Shown here: piece after piece, positions 52,215 through 61,257 of the stretch
Numbering within the stretch: the first letter of the stretch is position 1
How the letters are laid out: every line of letters starts with the position of its first letter
NCBI RefSeq assembly: GCF_002242805.1
Contig: NZ_MCGQ01000045.1
Coordinates: 22,786 to 86,785, forward strand
From: Streptomyces diastatochromogenes
GTDB lineage: Bacteria; Actinomycetota; Actinomycetes; Streptomycetales; Streptomycetaceae
DNA: 64,000 nt
Direction of reading: 5' to 3'
Made by a program: the position numbers and the translations under genes
The notes under the pieces: model-generated
The model's input: the letters and a program-made list of their open reading frames with translations, nothing else
Database searches by the model: none
Told to the model about the DNA's origin: nothing

Positions 52215-53203
52215 GGGAGTTCGGCTATCAGCGGGCGTCCGACGTCGCGGGCGCCGTAGCGCTGCTCGGCGCCGATCCGGACACACGCTTCCTCGGCGGC
52301 GGCACCAACCTGGTCGACCTCATGAAGACCGGCGTCGAACGCCCCGCCCGCCTCATCGACATCCGCGAACTCCCGCTCGACGAGATCGAGTCGACGCCGG
52401 AGGGCGGTCTGCGCATCGGCGCCACCGTCACCAACGGCGACCTGGCCGCCCACCCCGAAGTCCGGCGCCGCTACCCGGCGTTGGCGCAGGCCGTGCTGGC
52501 CGGCGCGTCCGGGCAGCTGCGCAACATGGCGACGGTCGGCGGCAACCTGCTCCAGCGCACCCGCTGCGGCTACTTCACGGATGTCACCAAGCCCTGCAAC
52601 AAGCGTGTCCCCGGCAGCGGTTGCCCCGCCGTCGAGGGCGAACACCACAACTCCGCGATCCTCGGCGCATCCGGTCACTGCGTGGCCGTACACCCCTCGG
52701 ACATGGCCGTCGCCCTCATCGCCTTCGACGCCGTCGTCTCGTACGAAACCGCGGACGGGCCCGGCGAGTTGCCGCTCCGCGAGTTCTACCTGCCCGTCGC
52801 CGACACCCCGCACCGCGAGACCGCCCTGCCGCCGGGCGCGCTGATCACCGGTGTCACCCTGCCGCCCACGCCGACGGCCACCCACTCCCGTTACCGCAAG
52901 GTGCGTGAGCGTGCCTCGTACGCGTTCGCCATCGGCTCGGTGGCCGCCGCCCTCGACGTCCGCGACGGCGTCGTCCGGGACGTCCGCCTGGCTCTCGGCG
53001 CGGTCGCCTCCCGTCCGTGGCGGGCAGTGGCGGCCGAACGGGTCCTGACGGGTGCGCCGGCCGACGCCGAGACCTACGCCGCCGCCGCGGAGGCCGAGCT
53101 GGCGGCGGCGCTGCCGCTGCCGCACAACGGATACAAGGTGACCCTGATACGCAACCTCGTGGTGGCCGTGCTGACCGAACTCGCCGAGGAGGCCGCCCGA
53201 TGA
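52211..53203 (+). CDS. paoB: molybdenum aldehyde oxidase, FAD subunit (PaoB/YagS-like)
   Basis: The protein is 330 residues, with ATG 52211 coupled to the previous stop. The FAD domain has FLGGGTNLVDLMKTGVERPA and ASGQLRNMATVGGNLLQRTR. The segment RCGYFTDVTKPCNKRVPGSG then CPA supplies the extra cysteines that bind a [4Fe-4S] cluster in PaoB-type subunits. This places the complex with PaoABC-like aldehyde oxidoreductases rather than with plain xanthine dehydrogenase. The C-terminal CO-dehydrogenase-flavoprotein domain ends at LTELAEEAAR, and its stop again overlaps the next start. Confidence 0.88.
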   Translation: MREFGYQRASDVAGAVALLGADPDTRFLGGGTNLVDLMKTGVERPARLIDIRELPLDEIESTPEGGLRIGATVTNGDLAAHPEVRRRYPALAQAVLAGASGQLRNMATVGGNLLQRTRCGYFTDVTKPCNKRVPGSGCPAVEGEHHNSAILGASGHCVAVHPSDMAVALIAFDAVVSYETADGPGELPLREFYLPVADTPHRETALPPGALITGVTLPPTPTATHSRYRKVRERASYAFAIGSVAAALDVRDGVVRDVRLALGAVASRPWRAVAAERVLTGAPADAETYAAAAEAELAAALPLPHNGYKVTLIRNLVVAVLTELAEEAAR

Positions 53204-55323
53204 CCACCGTCACCACGGCGCACAAGAACGCCGTCGGCACCGCGCACACCCGTGTCGAAGGCCGCGACAAGGTCACCGGAGCCGCCCGCTACGCGGGAGA
53301 GGTCCCCTTCGCCGACCTCGCGCACGGCTGGCTGGTGCTGTCCACGGTCGCCCGCGGCCGCATCCGCGAGATCGACACCGCTCCCGTCCTCGGACTCCCG
53401 GGCGTCCTCGCCGTCCTGGACCACCGCAACGCCCCGCGCGTCGAGACCGACTACGCCGGCCTGATGGGATCGAAGCCCGACCCGACCTGTGCCGTCTTCC
53501 AGCACGACCGGGTGCCGCACCTGGGCTGGCCGGTGGCCCTGGTCGTCGCCGAGACCTCCGAGCAGGCCAGGGAGGCCGCCGAGGCGCTCGTGGTGCACTA
53601 CGAACAGGAGCCCCACGACGTCGACTTCACGGGCGAGCACCCGGACGCCTACGCGCTGGACGGCCATATGCCGGCGGTGGCGGAGAAGGGGGACCTCGAC
53701 GCCGAACTCGCCGCGTCGGCCGTCGTCCTCGACGCCGAGTACACCACCCCCGAAGAGCACCACAACCCGATGGAACCGCACGCGGCGACCGCTCGCTGGG
53801 AGGACGGCCGGCTCGAGGTGGTCGACTCCAACCAGGGTGCGACCTGGGTCGTCGGCGAACTCGCGAGCCTCTTCTCGCTCGACCCGGCCTCGGTGCGCGT
53901 ACGCTCCGAACACGTCGGCGGCGGCTTCGGCAGCAAGGGCGTCCGCGCCCACCAGGTGGCCGCCGTGATGGCCGCGACCGTGCTGCAGCGCCCGGTACGC
54001 GTCGTCCTGACCCGCCGTCAGATGTTCTCGCTCGCCGGCTACCGCAGCCCCACCGTCCAGCGCGTCAGGCTCGGCGCCGACGCCGAAGGGCGGCTGCGCG
54101 CGCTGGAGCACCGGTCGGTCAGCCTCACCTCCACCGTGCACGAGTTCGTCGAACCGAGCGCCGGGGTGGCGCGGGTGATGTACGACGCCGACGCCCACCA
54201 CACCGCCAACCGCGTCGTACGGCTCGACGTGCCGACCCCGACGTGGATGCGCGCCCCGGGCGAGGCACCGGGCTCGTTCGCATTGGAGGCGGCGCTCGAC
54301 GAACTCGCCGAGAAGTGCGGGATCGACCCGATCGAGCTGCGCCTGCGCAACGAACCCGACAAGGGACCGGTCTCCGGCCTGCCGTTCGCGGGCCGTGATC
54401 TGCCCGCCTGCTTCCGCGAGGGCGCCCGCAGGTTCGGCTGGGCGGACCGCGACCCGCGCCCGGGCCTGCGCCGGGACGGACGCTGGCTGCTCGGCACCGG
54501 CACGGCGGCGGCCTCCTTCCACGCGGGTGCCATGCCGTCCACGGCGACGGTGACCGCGCACCCGGACGGTACCTTCACCGTCCGGATCGCCGCGGCCGAC
54601 ATCGGCACCGGGGCCCGTACCGCACTCACCCTGATCGCCGCGGACGCGCTGCGCGTGCCCCCGGAGCGGGTCCGGGTACGCATCGGTGACAGCGACTTCG
54701 GACCGGCGATGATCGCCGGCGGCTCCATGGGCACCCGCTCCTGGGCCTGGGCGGTCACGGCCGCGGCCGACGAGCTGCGCGACAGGCTGGCCCTGGGCAC
54801 CGGCGTCCCCGCCGAGGGCATCACGGTACGGTCGGACACCACCGCGGCCATCGGCGCCCTCGCCCCCGCCGAACGGCACTCCTTCGGGGCGCAGTTCGCG
54901 GAGGTTGCCGTGGACGTCACCACCGGCGAGGTGCGCGTACGGCGCATGCTCGGCATCTTCGCGGCGGGCCGGATCGTCAACCCGCTCACCGCACGAGGTC
55001 AGTTCGAGGGCGGCATGGTCTGGGGCATCTCCATGGCCCTGCACGAGGAGGCGATCCGGGACCGCGCCACGGGCGGCCACGTCGGCGCCGACCTCGCCGG
55101 CTACCACGTGGCCACGCACGCCGACGTACCGGACATCGAGGCCGACTGGATCGAGGACGCGGACCCGAGGGATCCGGTCGGGATCAAGGGCATCGGCGAG
55201 ATCGGCATCGTGGGCGCCGCGGCGGCCATCGCCAACGCGGTCTGGCACGCGACCGGCGTACGCCACCGCAGCCTGCCCATCCGGCCGGACCGGGTCATCC
55301 TGGCCGGAGGGCCAAGTGCTTGA
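53200..55323 (+). CDS. paoC: molybdenum aldehyde oxidase, molybdopterin subunit (PaoC/YagR-like)
   Basis: The protein is 707 residues from ATG 53200, seven bases after GAGGAGG. The N-terminal a/b hammerhead domain has GRDKVTGAARYAGEVP, and cofactor loops follow: GGGFGSKG, RAPGEAPGSFALE and the QF/GG-type segment MIAGGSMGTRSW. The active-site glutamate is in GIKGIGEIGIVGAAAA near the C-terminus. The enzyme oxidises aldehydes or N-heterocycles to acids or hydroxylated products. Its end overlaps XdhC by eight bases. Confidence 0.88.
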   Translation: MTTVTTAHKNAVGTAHTRVEGRDKVTGAARYAGEVPFADLAHGWLVLSTVARGRIREIDTAPVLGLPGVLAVLDHRNAPRVETDYAGLMGSKPDPTCAVFQHDRVPHLGWPVALVVAETSEQAREAAEALVVHYEQEPHDVDFTGEHPDAYALDGHMPAVAEKGDLDAELAASAVVLDAEYTTPEEHHNPMEPHAATARWEDGRLEVVDSNQGATWVVGELASLFSLDPASVRVRSEHVGGGFGSKGVRAHQVAAVMAATVLQRPVRVVLTRRQMFSLAGYRSPTVQRVRLGADAEGRLRALEHRSVSLTSTVHEFVEPSAGVARVMYDADAHHTANRVVRLDVPTPTWMRAPGEAPGSFALEAALDELAEKCGIDPIELRLRNEPDKGPVSGLPFAGRDLPACFREGARRFGWADRDPRPGLRRDGRWLLGTGTAAASFHAGAMPSTATVTAHPDGTFTVRIAAADIGTGARTALTLIAADALRVPPERVRVRIGDSDFGPAMIAGGSMGTRSWAWAVTAAADELRDRLALGTGVPAEGITVRSDTTAAIGALAPAERHSFGAQFAEVAVDVTTGEVRVRRMLGIFAAGRIVNPLTARGQFEGGMVWGISMALHEEAIRDRATGGHVGADLAGYHVATHADVPDIEADWIEDADPRDPVGIKGIGEIGIVGAAAAIANAVWHATGVRHRSLPIRPDRVILAGGPSA

Positions 55324-56458
55324 CATCGCCGAGGAGTTGCACCGCTGGGCTGAGGAGGGCCGGGACTTCGCCGTCGCCACGGTGCTGGCGGTGGGCGGCA
55401 GCGCGCCGCGCGGTCCCGGCGCCGCCCTCGCCGTCGACAGCGAGGGCACCGTCATCGGCTCGGTCTCCGGCGGGTGCGTGGAGGGCGCGGTCTACGACCT
55501 GTGCCGGGAAGCGCTCCAGACCGGCGAGAGCGTCACGGAACGGTTCGGCTACAGCGACGCGGACGCCTTCGCCGTAGGACTGACCTGCGGCGGGACGATC
55601 GACGTGCTGATCACGCCGGTGGGCGGGCAGGCGCCCGCCCGGACGGTCCTGGCGTCGGCTCTGTCGGCGGCTGTCCGGGGCGAACCGGCGGCCCTCGCCC
55701 GGGTCGCCCGCGGTCCGGCCGAACTCCTCGGCCGGGCCCTGCTGGTACGACCCGACGGCACGCACGAGGGCGGTCTCGGCGGCCACCCGGAGCTGGACCG
55801 GACGGCGGCGGCCGAGGCCCGGGCCCTGCTGGAGGCCGGGCGTACCGGCACGGTGGACATCGCCGCGGACGGCTCGCACTGCCCCGGCGGCCTCACCCTG
55901 CTGGTCGAGTCGCACGTGCCGCCCCCGCGGATGATCGTCTTCGGTGCGGTGGACTTCGCCGCGGCGTTGGCGCGGGCCGGCAAGTTCCTCGGCTACCACG
56001 TGACCGTCTGCGACGCCCGCCCCGTCTTCGCCACGCGGGCCCGTTTCCCCGACGCCGACGAGGTGGTCGTCGACTGGCCGCACCGCTATCTGCGGCGCAC
56101 CGCGACCGATGCCCGCACGGTCCTGTGCGTGCTCACGCACGACGCGAAGTTCGACGTACCCCTGCTGAAGGCGGCCCTCGCGATGCCGGTGTCGTTCGTC
56201 GGTGCGATGGGCTCGCGCCGCACGCACGAGGATCGTGATCGGCGGCTGCGGGAGGAGGGCGTGAGCGAGCGGCAGCTGGCCCGGCTGCGCTCCCCGATCG
56301 GCCTCGACCTCGGCGCGCGTACGCCGGAGGAGACGGCGCTGTCGATCGTGGCGGAGATCGTCGCCGCGAGGCGGGGCGGGACCGGCGTGCCTCTGACCGG
56401 CTCGAAGACGCCGATCCACCACGACCGGGGGGAACGCGAGGGGGCTGCGGCGGCCTGA
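55316..56458 (+). CDS. xdhC: XdhC-family molybdenum cofactor maturation protein
   Basis: The protein is 380 residues from GTG 55316 with GGAGGG upstream. The N-terminal XdhC/CoxF domain has GGSAPRGPGAALAV and GSVSGGCVEGAVYDL; the C-terminal nucleotide-binding domain has IVFGAVDFAAALARAGKFLG and FVGAMGSRRTHEDR. XdhC binds the molybdenum cofactor, oversees its sulfuration and inserts it into the large subunit. Its place at the end of the oxidase operon fits that job. The overlap of its start with paoC suggests coupling. Confidence 0.88.
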   Translation: MLDIAEELHRWAEEGRDFAVATVLAVGGSAPRGPGAALAVDSEGTVIGSVSGGCVEGAVYDLCREALQTGESVTERFGYSDADAFAVGLTCGGTIDVLITPVGGQAPARTVLASALSAAVRGEPAALARVARGPAELLGRALLVRPDGTHEGGLGGHPELDRTAAAEARALLEAGRTGTVDIAADGSHCPGGLTLLVESHVPPPRMIVFGAVDFAAALARAGKFLGYHVTVCDARPVFATRARFPDADEVVVDWPHRYLRRTATDARTVLCVLTHDAKFDVPLLKAALAMPVSFVGAMGSRRTHEDRDRRLREEGVSERQLARLRSPIGLDLGARTPEETALSIVAEIVAARRGGTGVPLTGSKTPIHHDRGEREGAAAA

Positions 56459-56513
56459 GCCCAGGTCGGACGCTGGTGGGTTGGAAAACAAGACTCACAT
56501 TCCACAGAGGATC

Positions 56514-56542
56514 TTGCATGTCGAAACCGATCGGTTTACGGT
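56514..56542 (+). promoter_or_regulatory. promoter of the hydrolase/NmrA/SnoaL operon
   Basis: TTGCAT (56514-56519), 17 bases, TACGGT (56537-56542). The first AAACCGATCGGTTT palindrome occupies the spacer and touches the -10. Confidence 0.55.
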
Positions 56543-56562
56543 TTGTGAAACCGATCGGTTTC
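56524..56562. promoter_or_regulatory. twin AAACCGATCGGTTT operators
   Basis: Two perfect 14-base palindromes lie at 56524-56537 and 56548-56561; the second extends to 16 bases (GAAACCGATCGGTTTC). Centres are 24 bases apart. The shape is typical of TetR-family sites. Site 1 lies in the promoter spacer and site 2 at the predicted transcription start. No TetR gene adjoins this operon. Confidence 0.7.
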
Positions 56563-56576
56563 CTGTGGAGACAGTC

Positions 56577-56606
56577 ATGACAGCAATCAAGGGCGCCACC
56601 GCATGA
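56577..56606 (+). CDS. nine-codon leader ORF
   Basis: MTAIKGATA begins at ATG 56577 and its TGA overlaps the hydrolase ATG (ATGA at 56603). It may couple translation of the hydrolase, or mark a frameshifted N-terminus. The GTGGAGAC before it is a fair ribosome site. Confidence 0.35.
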   Translation: MTAIKGATA

Positions 56607-57580
56607 CCCTGCGCAGAATCCGCCTGGCCGGTGCCGTTCGGCCGGAGCGGAGCACAGGGCTCGGCCGGTGGTCCGGCGAGGGCTCCCCGACCGGTGAGTC
56701 CTCCGCGGGCGATCGTGTCCGCCGACGGACCGTTCGGGCAGGTGGGCTGGAGGTTCCGATCATCGAGGCCGGGAGCGGGCCGCTCGTCCTCTGCCTCCAC
56801 GGCTTTCCCGACCATGCGGCCAGCTGGGCGGGGCTGCTCGACCGCCTCGCACAGGACGGGTACTGGGCGGTCGCTCCCGCGCAGCGCGGATACTGGCCGG
56901 GCGGCGCGGCACCCGACGGCTCCTATCGCGCGTCGGCGACCGGGCAGGACGTCCTGGACCTGATCGAGGCGCTCGGGCGCGAGCGAGCGGATCTCGTCGG
57001 TCACGACCTCGGCGCCCGGGCGGCGTACGCGGCAGCCAGCCTCGACCCGGCACGCGTACGCAGGCTCGTCGGTATGTCGGTCCCCCACGGCCCTGGACTG
57101 AGAACCGCCTGGCTAGCCGACGGCGACCAGCAGCGACGCAGCTGGTACATGTTCTTCTTCCAGACAGCCCTGGCGGAACCGGCCGTCGCGCTCGACGACT
57201 TCGCCTTCATCGACCGGCTCTGGCGAGAATGGTCACCCGGCTACGAGCTGCCGGACGCCGAACGTTCCGCGCTCAAGGAAACCCTCCGCGGGCCGGGAGT
57301 CCTGGCCGAGATCCTGGGCTACTACCGCCAGTTGTTCTCGCCTCCAGCGGACGAGGCGACCCAAGCCCTGGAAAAGCGGGCAAGCGGTCCCCTCACCGTC
57401 CCGTCCCTCTACCTCCACGGGGCCGACGACACCTGCATGTCCGTGGAGTTGAGCGACGGCATGGACGCCCTGTTCAAGAACGGCCTCGAACGCATCGTCG
57501 TACCCCGGGCAGGACACTTCCTCCACCTTGAGCAGCCCAGGGCGGTCGCCGACCACATTCTGCGCTTCCTGAACAACTGA
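56603..57580 (+). CDS. alpha/beta hydrolase, epoxide-hydrolase-like
   Basis: The protein is 325 residues from ATG 56603; the first ~40 residues are Arg-rich and atypical, so the true start may be further in, near GDRVRRRTV. The core has LVLCLHGFPDHAASWAGLL (HGFP oxyanion motif), nucleophile Asp in VGHDLGARAAYAAA, and catalytic His in VVPRAGHFLHLEQP, with an acid in LHGADDTCM. The Asp nucleophile in GHDLG fits epoxide hydrolases and dehalogenases. It heads an operon with an NmrA-like reductase and a SnoaL-like protein behind twin TetR-type operators. Confidence 0.84.
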   Translation: MTLRRIRLAGAVRPERSTGLGRWSGEGSPTGESSAGDRVRRRTVRAGGLEVPIIEAGSGPLVLCLHGFPDHAASWAGLLDRLAQDGYWAVAPAQRGYWPGGAAPDGSYRASATGQDVLDLIEALGRERADLVGHDLGARAAYAAASLDPARVRRLVGMSVPHGPGLRTAWLADGDQQRRSWYMFFFQTALAEPAVALDDFAFIDRLWREWSPGYELPDAERSALKETLRGPGVLAEILGYYRQLFSPPADEATQALEKRASGPLTVPSLYLHGADDTCMSVELSDGMDALFKNGLERIVVPRAGHFLHLEQPRAVADHILRFLNN

Positions 57581-57612
57581 CCCACCCCCCGAATAGACCA
57601 GAGGACAAGGCG

Positions 57613-58587
57613 ATGCCGGAACAAGACCCCATTCTGATCACCGGTGCCGGCGGCGAAGTCGGCTCCGTGAGCAGAGTGATGGTCCAGATGCTGCTTGCGC
57701 AGGGCCGCCGCGTGCGCGCGTTCGTACGACGCGAGGACGAACGCGCCCACGCACTCCGTCAGGCAGGGGCCGAGGTGGTGGTCGGCGATCTGCTCAACAT
57801 CGCCCATGTCACCGCCGCGCTGAAGGGCTGTCGGCGCGTCTACTTCAGCATGAGCCTGTCGCCGTACTACACCGACGCCGTCACCCTGATGGCCGCCGCG
57901 GCGCGGGCCCAGGGCGGTATGGAGGTCTTCGTCAACATCTCCGAGTACGAGCAGTCGTACATGACGTTCGAGAAGATGACCGCCCCGGACGAGGAACGGC
58001 GTGCATGGCTCGGCGGGCTCGTCACGGACTGGTCACCTCAGCAGCGGGCCCACTGGATCTCCGAGCAGGTGCTGGACTGGTCCGGCCTCCCGATCGTCAA
58101 CGTTCAGGCGACCATTTTCGTCGAGAATCCGATTCTGAGCATGCTGGCACTGAAGCCGCTGCGCCAGGGTGAGCTGCGCCTGCCGTTCGGTCTTCAGCGG
58201 GTCGCGCCCATCGCGGGCCACGACGTGGCGGAGCTGTGCGTGAAGATCCTGGTCGATCCGGCGCCGCACGTCTCGAAGTCCTACGCGCTCACCGGACCGG
58301 AACTGAAGGACATGCACGGGTTCGCGGAGGACTACGGCGCCGCGCTGGGACGCCACGTCGCCTACGTGGCCGAGGACGTCGAAACGTGGAACGCGACCTA
58401 CGTCGACAGGTACCTGGCCGACAACCCGCACGCGGCTGAGCACTTGAAGACGCTGACCAGGCTGGTCGCCGGCGGCCGTTACGACGTCGTCAGCGACGAG
58501 TTGGCAACCCTGCTCGGGCGCCGGCCGAAGGACCTGCGGTGGGCGCTGCAGAACAATCGGCGCGTCCAGCGACTGAAGGCCGACTGA
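57613..58587 (+). CDS. NmrA-like NAD(P)-binding protein
   Basis: The protein is 324 residues. The Rossmann start is ILITGAGGEVGSVSRVMVQM, followed by RAFVRREDERAHALRQAGAE and VVVGDLLNIAHVTAALKGCR, the atypical short-chain-dehydrogenase/NmrA pattern. The canonical Tyr-x3-Lys is not evident; EYEQSYMTFEK is the nearest region. It may be an NAD(P)H quinone- or azo-type reductase or a redox sensor. It lies 32 bases after the hydrolase and 88 before the SnoaL-like gene. Confidence 0.8.
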   Translation: MPEQDPILITGAGGEVGSVSRVMVQMLLAQGRRVRAFVRREDERAHALRQAGAEVVVGDLLNIAHVTAALKGCRRVYFSMSLSPYYTDAVTLMAAAARAQGGMEVFVNISEYEQSYMTFEKMTAPDEERRAWLGGLVTDWSPQQRAHWISEQVLDWSGLPIVNVQATIFVENPILSMLALKPLRQGELRLPFGLQRVAPIAGHDVAELCVKILVDPAPHVSKSYALTGPELKDMHGFAEDYGAALGRHVAYVAEDVETWNATYVDRYLADNPHAAEHLKTLTRLVAGGRYDVVSDELATLLGRRPKDLRWALQNNRRVQRLKAD

Positions 58588-58675
58588 CGAGCGTCCGCGC
58601 GCCGCGTCACATTCCCGGCGGCTGTGTCGTCCTACTGGTGAGACACCGTCCAGCACGGAGCAGAGGAGAGACCGC

Positions 58676-59110
58676 ATGCCGGCAGCCGGGGCGACCAGCA
58701 ACACAGAGACGCTCAACCGCCTCCACTCCGCCGTGAACAGCGGAGACCCGGAAATCATCTCGAAGGCGATCGACGAGTTCGTCGCACCGGACGTGCTCTT
58801 CCACGCGCCGGTACCGATGGGCGCGACGGGAGCGGAGGCCCTGAAGCGGGTGTGGGAGGTGCTCCTGCGCGCGTTCCCCGACATCCACGTCGCCGTCGAG
58901 GAGACGGTCGCGGAGGGCGACAAGGTCGCCTCCCGGAACACGGTGACCGGGACCCACCTGGGCGAGTACCAGGGCCTGCCGCCCACCGGAAAGACCGTCA
59001 CCTACAACGAGATCTTCATCGTCCGCTTCGCCGAGGGGCGGATCGCCGAGATCAGGGGCGTCGTCGACGTCCTCGCGCAGCTGCGCCAGCTCGGTGCCCT
59101 CCCGTCCTGA
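58676..59110 (+). CDS. SnoaL-like polyketide cyclase/ester cyclase family protein
   Basis: This 144-residue protein starts at ATG 58676, seven bases after AGAGGAGAG. The NTF2-like fold is shown by VNSGDPEIISKAIDEFVAPD, FHAPVP, AFPDIHVAVEETVAEGDKVA, TGTHLGEYQGLPPTGKTVTY and FAEGRIAEIRGV. In SnoaL-type proteins this cavity handles aldol cyclisation or hydrolysis of small substrates; many paralogues have no known substrate. It ends the operon and converges with the MBL gene over 27 bases. Confidence 0.82.
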   Translation: MPAAGATSNTETLNRLHSAVNSGDPEIISKAIDEFVAPDVLFHAPVPMGATGAEALKRVWEVLLRAFPDIHVAVEETVAEGDKVASRNTVTGTHLGEYQGLPPTGKTVTYNEIFIVRFAEGRIAEIRGVVDVLAQLRQLGALPS

Positions 59111-59137
59111 CGAGGGGCACTGCCGGCCGCACCGGGC

Positions 59138-60016
59138 TCAGGTACCTGGGCACAGGACGAAGTCGGAGTACGCGCGCCAGGTGTGGTCGGTGCCGAGTTC
59201 GGTGAGCGCGTCACGGATCCTGCGCAGATGGGCCGGGGCCAGCTGGAGCGGGGGCTCGTCGGGCTGGTAGGTGGTGCGGACCGGGTAGTCCACGCCCGGC
59301 TCGATGGTCATCTCGATGTGGCAGCCGAGCACGTGGGTGACCGGCCGGCGGTCGGCGAACTCGATCAGCCGGTCGAGGCTGCGGGTGAAGGCGGCAACGT
59401 CCTCGATGTAGAGCCGCCCGGGATAGACGCTGTCGCCGGTGAGCAGGAGGCCGGTGGCAGCGTCGTAGTACGTGACGGCCGCCTCGTGATGGCCCGGGGT
59501 GGCCAGGCACTCCAGGACCCGGCCGCCCAGGTCGACGTGGGCGACGGCGTCCGGGTCCGCGCCGAACCCGAAGTACCGCCAGGCGGTGTCGCGGTCGGCG
59601 CCCACCACCGTGGTGCCGGGGCGGTCGGCGAACTGGCCGTCGCCCGCGATGTGGTCACCGTGCCCGTGGGTGTGCAGCACCAACAGCTCGTAGCCGTCCC
59701 GGGGATGCCCGGCGAGCCAGTCCGCGAGGAGCCCGTCGACCACCCGGCGCAGGGGGAAGAACTCGGCGGACCCGGTGGCACCGGTGTCGATCAGCACCGC
59801 CCGTTCGTTGCCGCACAGCAGGAACAGGAACGGCGCCTCGTAGTGCACCGCCATGTTCTGCCGCAGGATGAACGTGTGCTCGTCGTACGCGTGGACCTGG
59901 ATGTCCGGGTCCGTGTTGTGCTTGGCCGAGGGCGAACCGTGGATCCACCGCACATCCAGCGGGCGCGCCGCGGGAGGGGTGCCGGTGAAGTCGACGAGAT
60001 GCGATCCGCTGTGCAC
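59138..60016 (-). CDS. metallo-beta-lactamase-fold hydrolase
   Basis: The protein is 292 residues from GTG 60016, about six bases after GGAGG; a longer upstream frame has no ribosome site. The metal site is complete: HTHGHGDH, then His in ATPGHHEAAV, Asp in LLTGDSVYPG and His in VLGCHIEMT. The VLIDTGA strand precedes it. It is a glyoxalase II/lactonase-type enzyme of unknown substrate. It is 101 bases downstream of the phosphatase gene on the same strand. Confidence 0.85.
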   Translation of the reverse strand: MHSGSHLVDFTGTPPAARPLDVRWIHGSPSAKHNTDPDIQVHAYDEHTFILRQNMAVHYEAPFLFLLCGNERAVLIDTGATGSAEFFPLRRVVDGLLADWLAGHPRDGYELLVLHTHGHGDHIAGDGQFADRPGTTVVGADRDTAWRYFGFGADPDAVAHVDLGGRVLECLATPGHHEAAVTYYDAATGLLLTGDSVYPGRLYIEDVAAFTRSLDRLIEFADRRPVTHVLGCHIEMTIEPGVDYPVRTTYQPDEPPLQLAPAHLRRIRDALTELGTDHTWRAYSDFVLCPGT

Positions 60017-60117
60017 GATGCCTCCGTGCGTGCGTCGTCTTGGCGGGCCGGGTACGGCGCACATCTCGTCCGGGGCAGGCACGTCCGAGCCTCCGACCGG
60101 GACGCTACCACGGTGTC

Positions 60118-61257
60118 TCACGGGGCCGACGGCGCAGGCGGCGCGGACCGCTGGTCGGCGAGCAGGCAGGCGGTGAGCGCTGCGGTGTCGTCCTGGAGGC
60201 GGTTGTGGCTGTAGGCCATCAGGTCGCGGTGGAGCTGTTCCAGCAGCTCCCGGGGCGGGAGCGGGCCCCAGGACCGCAGGCGCTCGACCAGCGGGTAGAA
60301 GGCGCCGTCGGGATCGCGGGTCTCCGTGATGCCGTCCGTGTAGAGCAGGAGCTGGTCACCGGGCCGGAAGTCGTAGACGTCGACGTGATACGGGTCGTCG
60401 ACCAGCATGCCGAGGTTCAGCGGCGGAGCCGACTGCCCTCGGTCCAGTTCCCGCACCTCGCCACTGCGGATGAGGAGCGGCGGCGGGTGGCCACAGTTGA
60501 CGATGCGGACGAGATGACCGGCGGCGGGGATCTCGGCGAAGACGGCCGTGACGAACCGTTCGCCCAGCTCGCTTCCGCCGAGCAGCATCGCCCTGCGGTC
60601 CATGCTCGTCTCCACCCGGTCCGCCAGGGCGGCCAGATCGGGTTCGTCGTGCGCCGCCTCGCGGAACGCGCCGAGCAGGGTGGCGGCGGTCTCGACCGCG
60701 AGCAGACCCTTGCCGCGGACGTCGCCGATGAGCAGCCGGATCCCGTGCGCGGTGGGGACGGCCTCGTAGAGGTCGCCGCCGATCCGCGCCTCCGCGGCGG
60801 CGGAGAGGTAGAGACTCTCCAGGAGGAGGTTGCCGATCCGGTGCGGGACCGGTCTGAGCAGGACGCGCTGCGCGATCTCGGCCACGAAGCGTACGTCGGC
60901 GAGCGTGCGCTCACGGCGGGTCCGGTGGGCGGCCAGGATCGCGCCGAGGGCGCCCACCAGGGCGGTGCAGAAGTACGAGGCCACGTAGTGGCGGTCCCAC
61001 AGGTAGCCGACGGACCGGCCCGCACAGCAAGGGGTGCCGGCCAGGACCCCTTCGAAGGCGACGGCGAAGAGCGTGGCGCCGGCGACCACGAGGGGCCCGT
61101 GGGCGAAGGCGGCCACCAGCGGCAGGGCGATCAGCACGAAGCTGACCGGCCAGTCCACGGGCGTGAGGGGTTCGAGCACCAGAAGGCCCACGACGAACAG
61201 GACCGGAAGCCAGCGCATCCACGCCACGGGCGCGGGCAGCTGGGTCCGTACGGCCAT
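60118..61257 (-). CDS. membrane-anchored SpoIIE-type PP2C phosphatase
   Basis: The protein is 379 residues from ATG 61257 behind GAGG; GTG 61296 would add 13. Three or four N-terminal membrane helices (WLPVLFVVGLLVLEPL, WPVSFVLIALPLVAAFAHGP, VASYFCTALVGALGAILAA) precede a short linker and the SpoIIE domain: EARIGGDLYEAV, IGDVRGKGLLAVETAATLLG, NCGHPPPLLI, LLLYTDGITETRD. The metal-binding aspartates in GGDLY, GDVRGKG and TDG are all present. Such phosphatases act on anti-sigma-factor antagonists and set stress responses. No partner kinase or antagonist is adjacent. Confidence 0.87.
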   Translation of the reverse strand: MAVRTQLPAPVAWMRWLPVLFVVGLLVLEPLTPVDWPVSFVLIALPLVAAFAHGPLVVAGATLFAVAFEGVLAGTPCCAGRSVGYLWDRHYVASYFCTALVGALGAILAAHRTRRERTLADVRFVAEIAQRVLLRPVPHRIGNLLLESLYLSAAAEARIGGDLYEAVPTAHGIRLLIGDVRGKGLLAVETAATLLGAFREAAHDEPDLAALADRVETSMDRRAMLLGGSELGERFVTAVFAEIPAAGHLVRIVNCGHPPPLLIRSGEVRELDRGQSAPPLNLGMLVDDPYHVDVYDFRPGDQLLLYTDGITETRDPDGAFYPLVERLRSWGPLPPRELLEQLHRDLMAYSHNRLQDDTAALTACLLADQRSAPPAPSAP

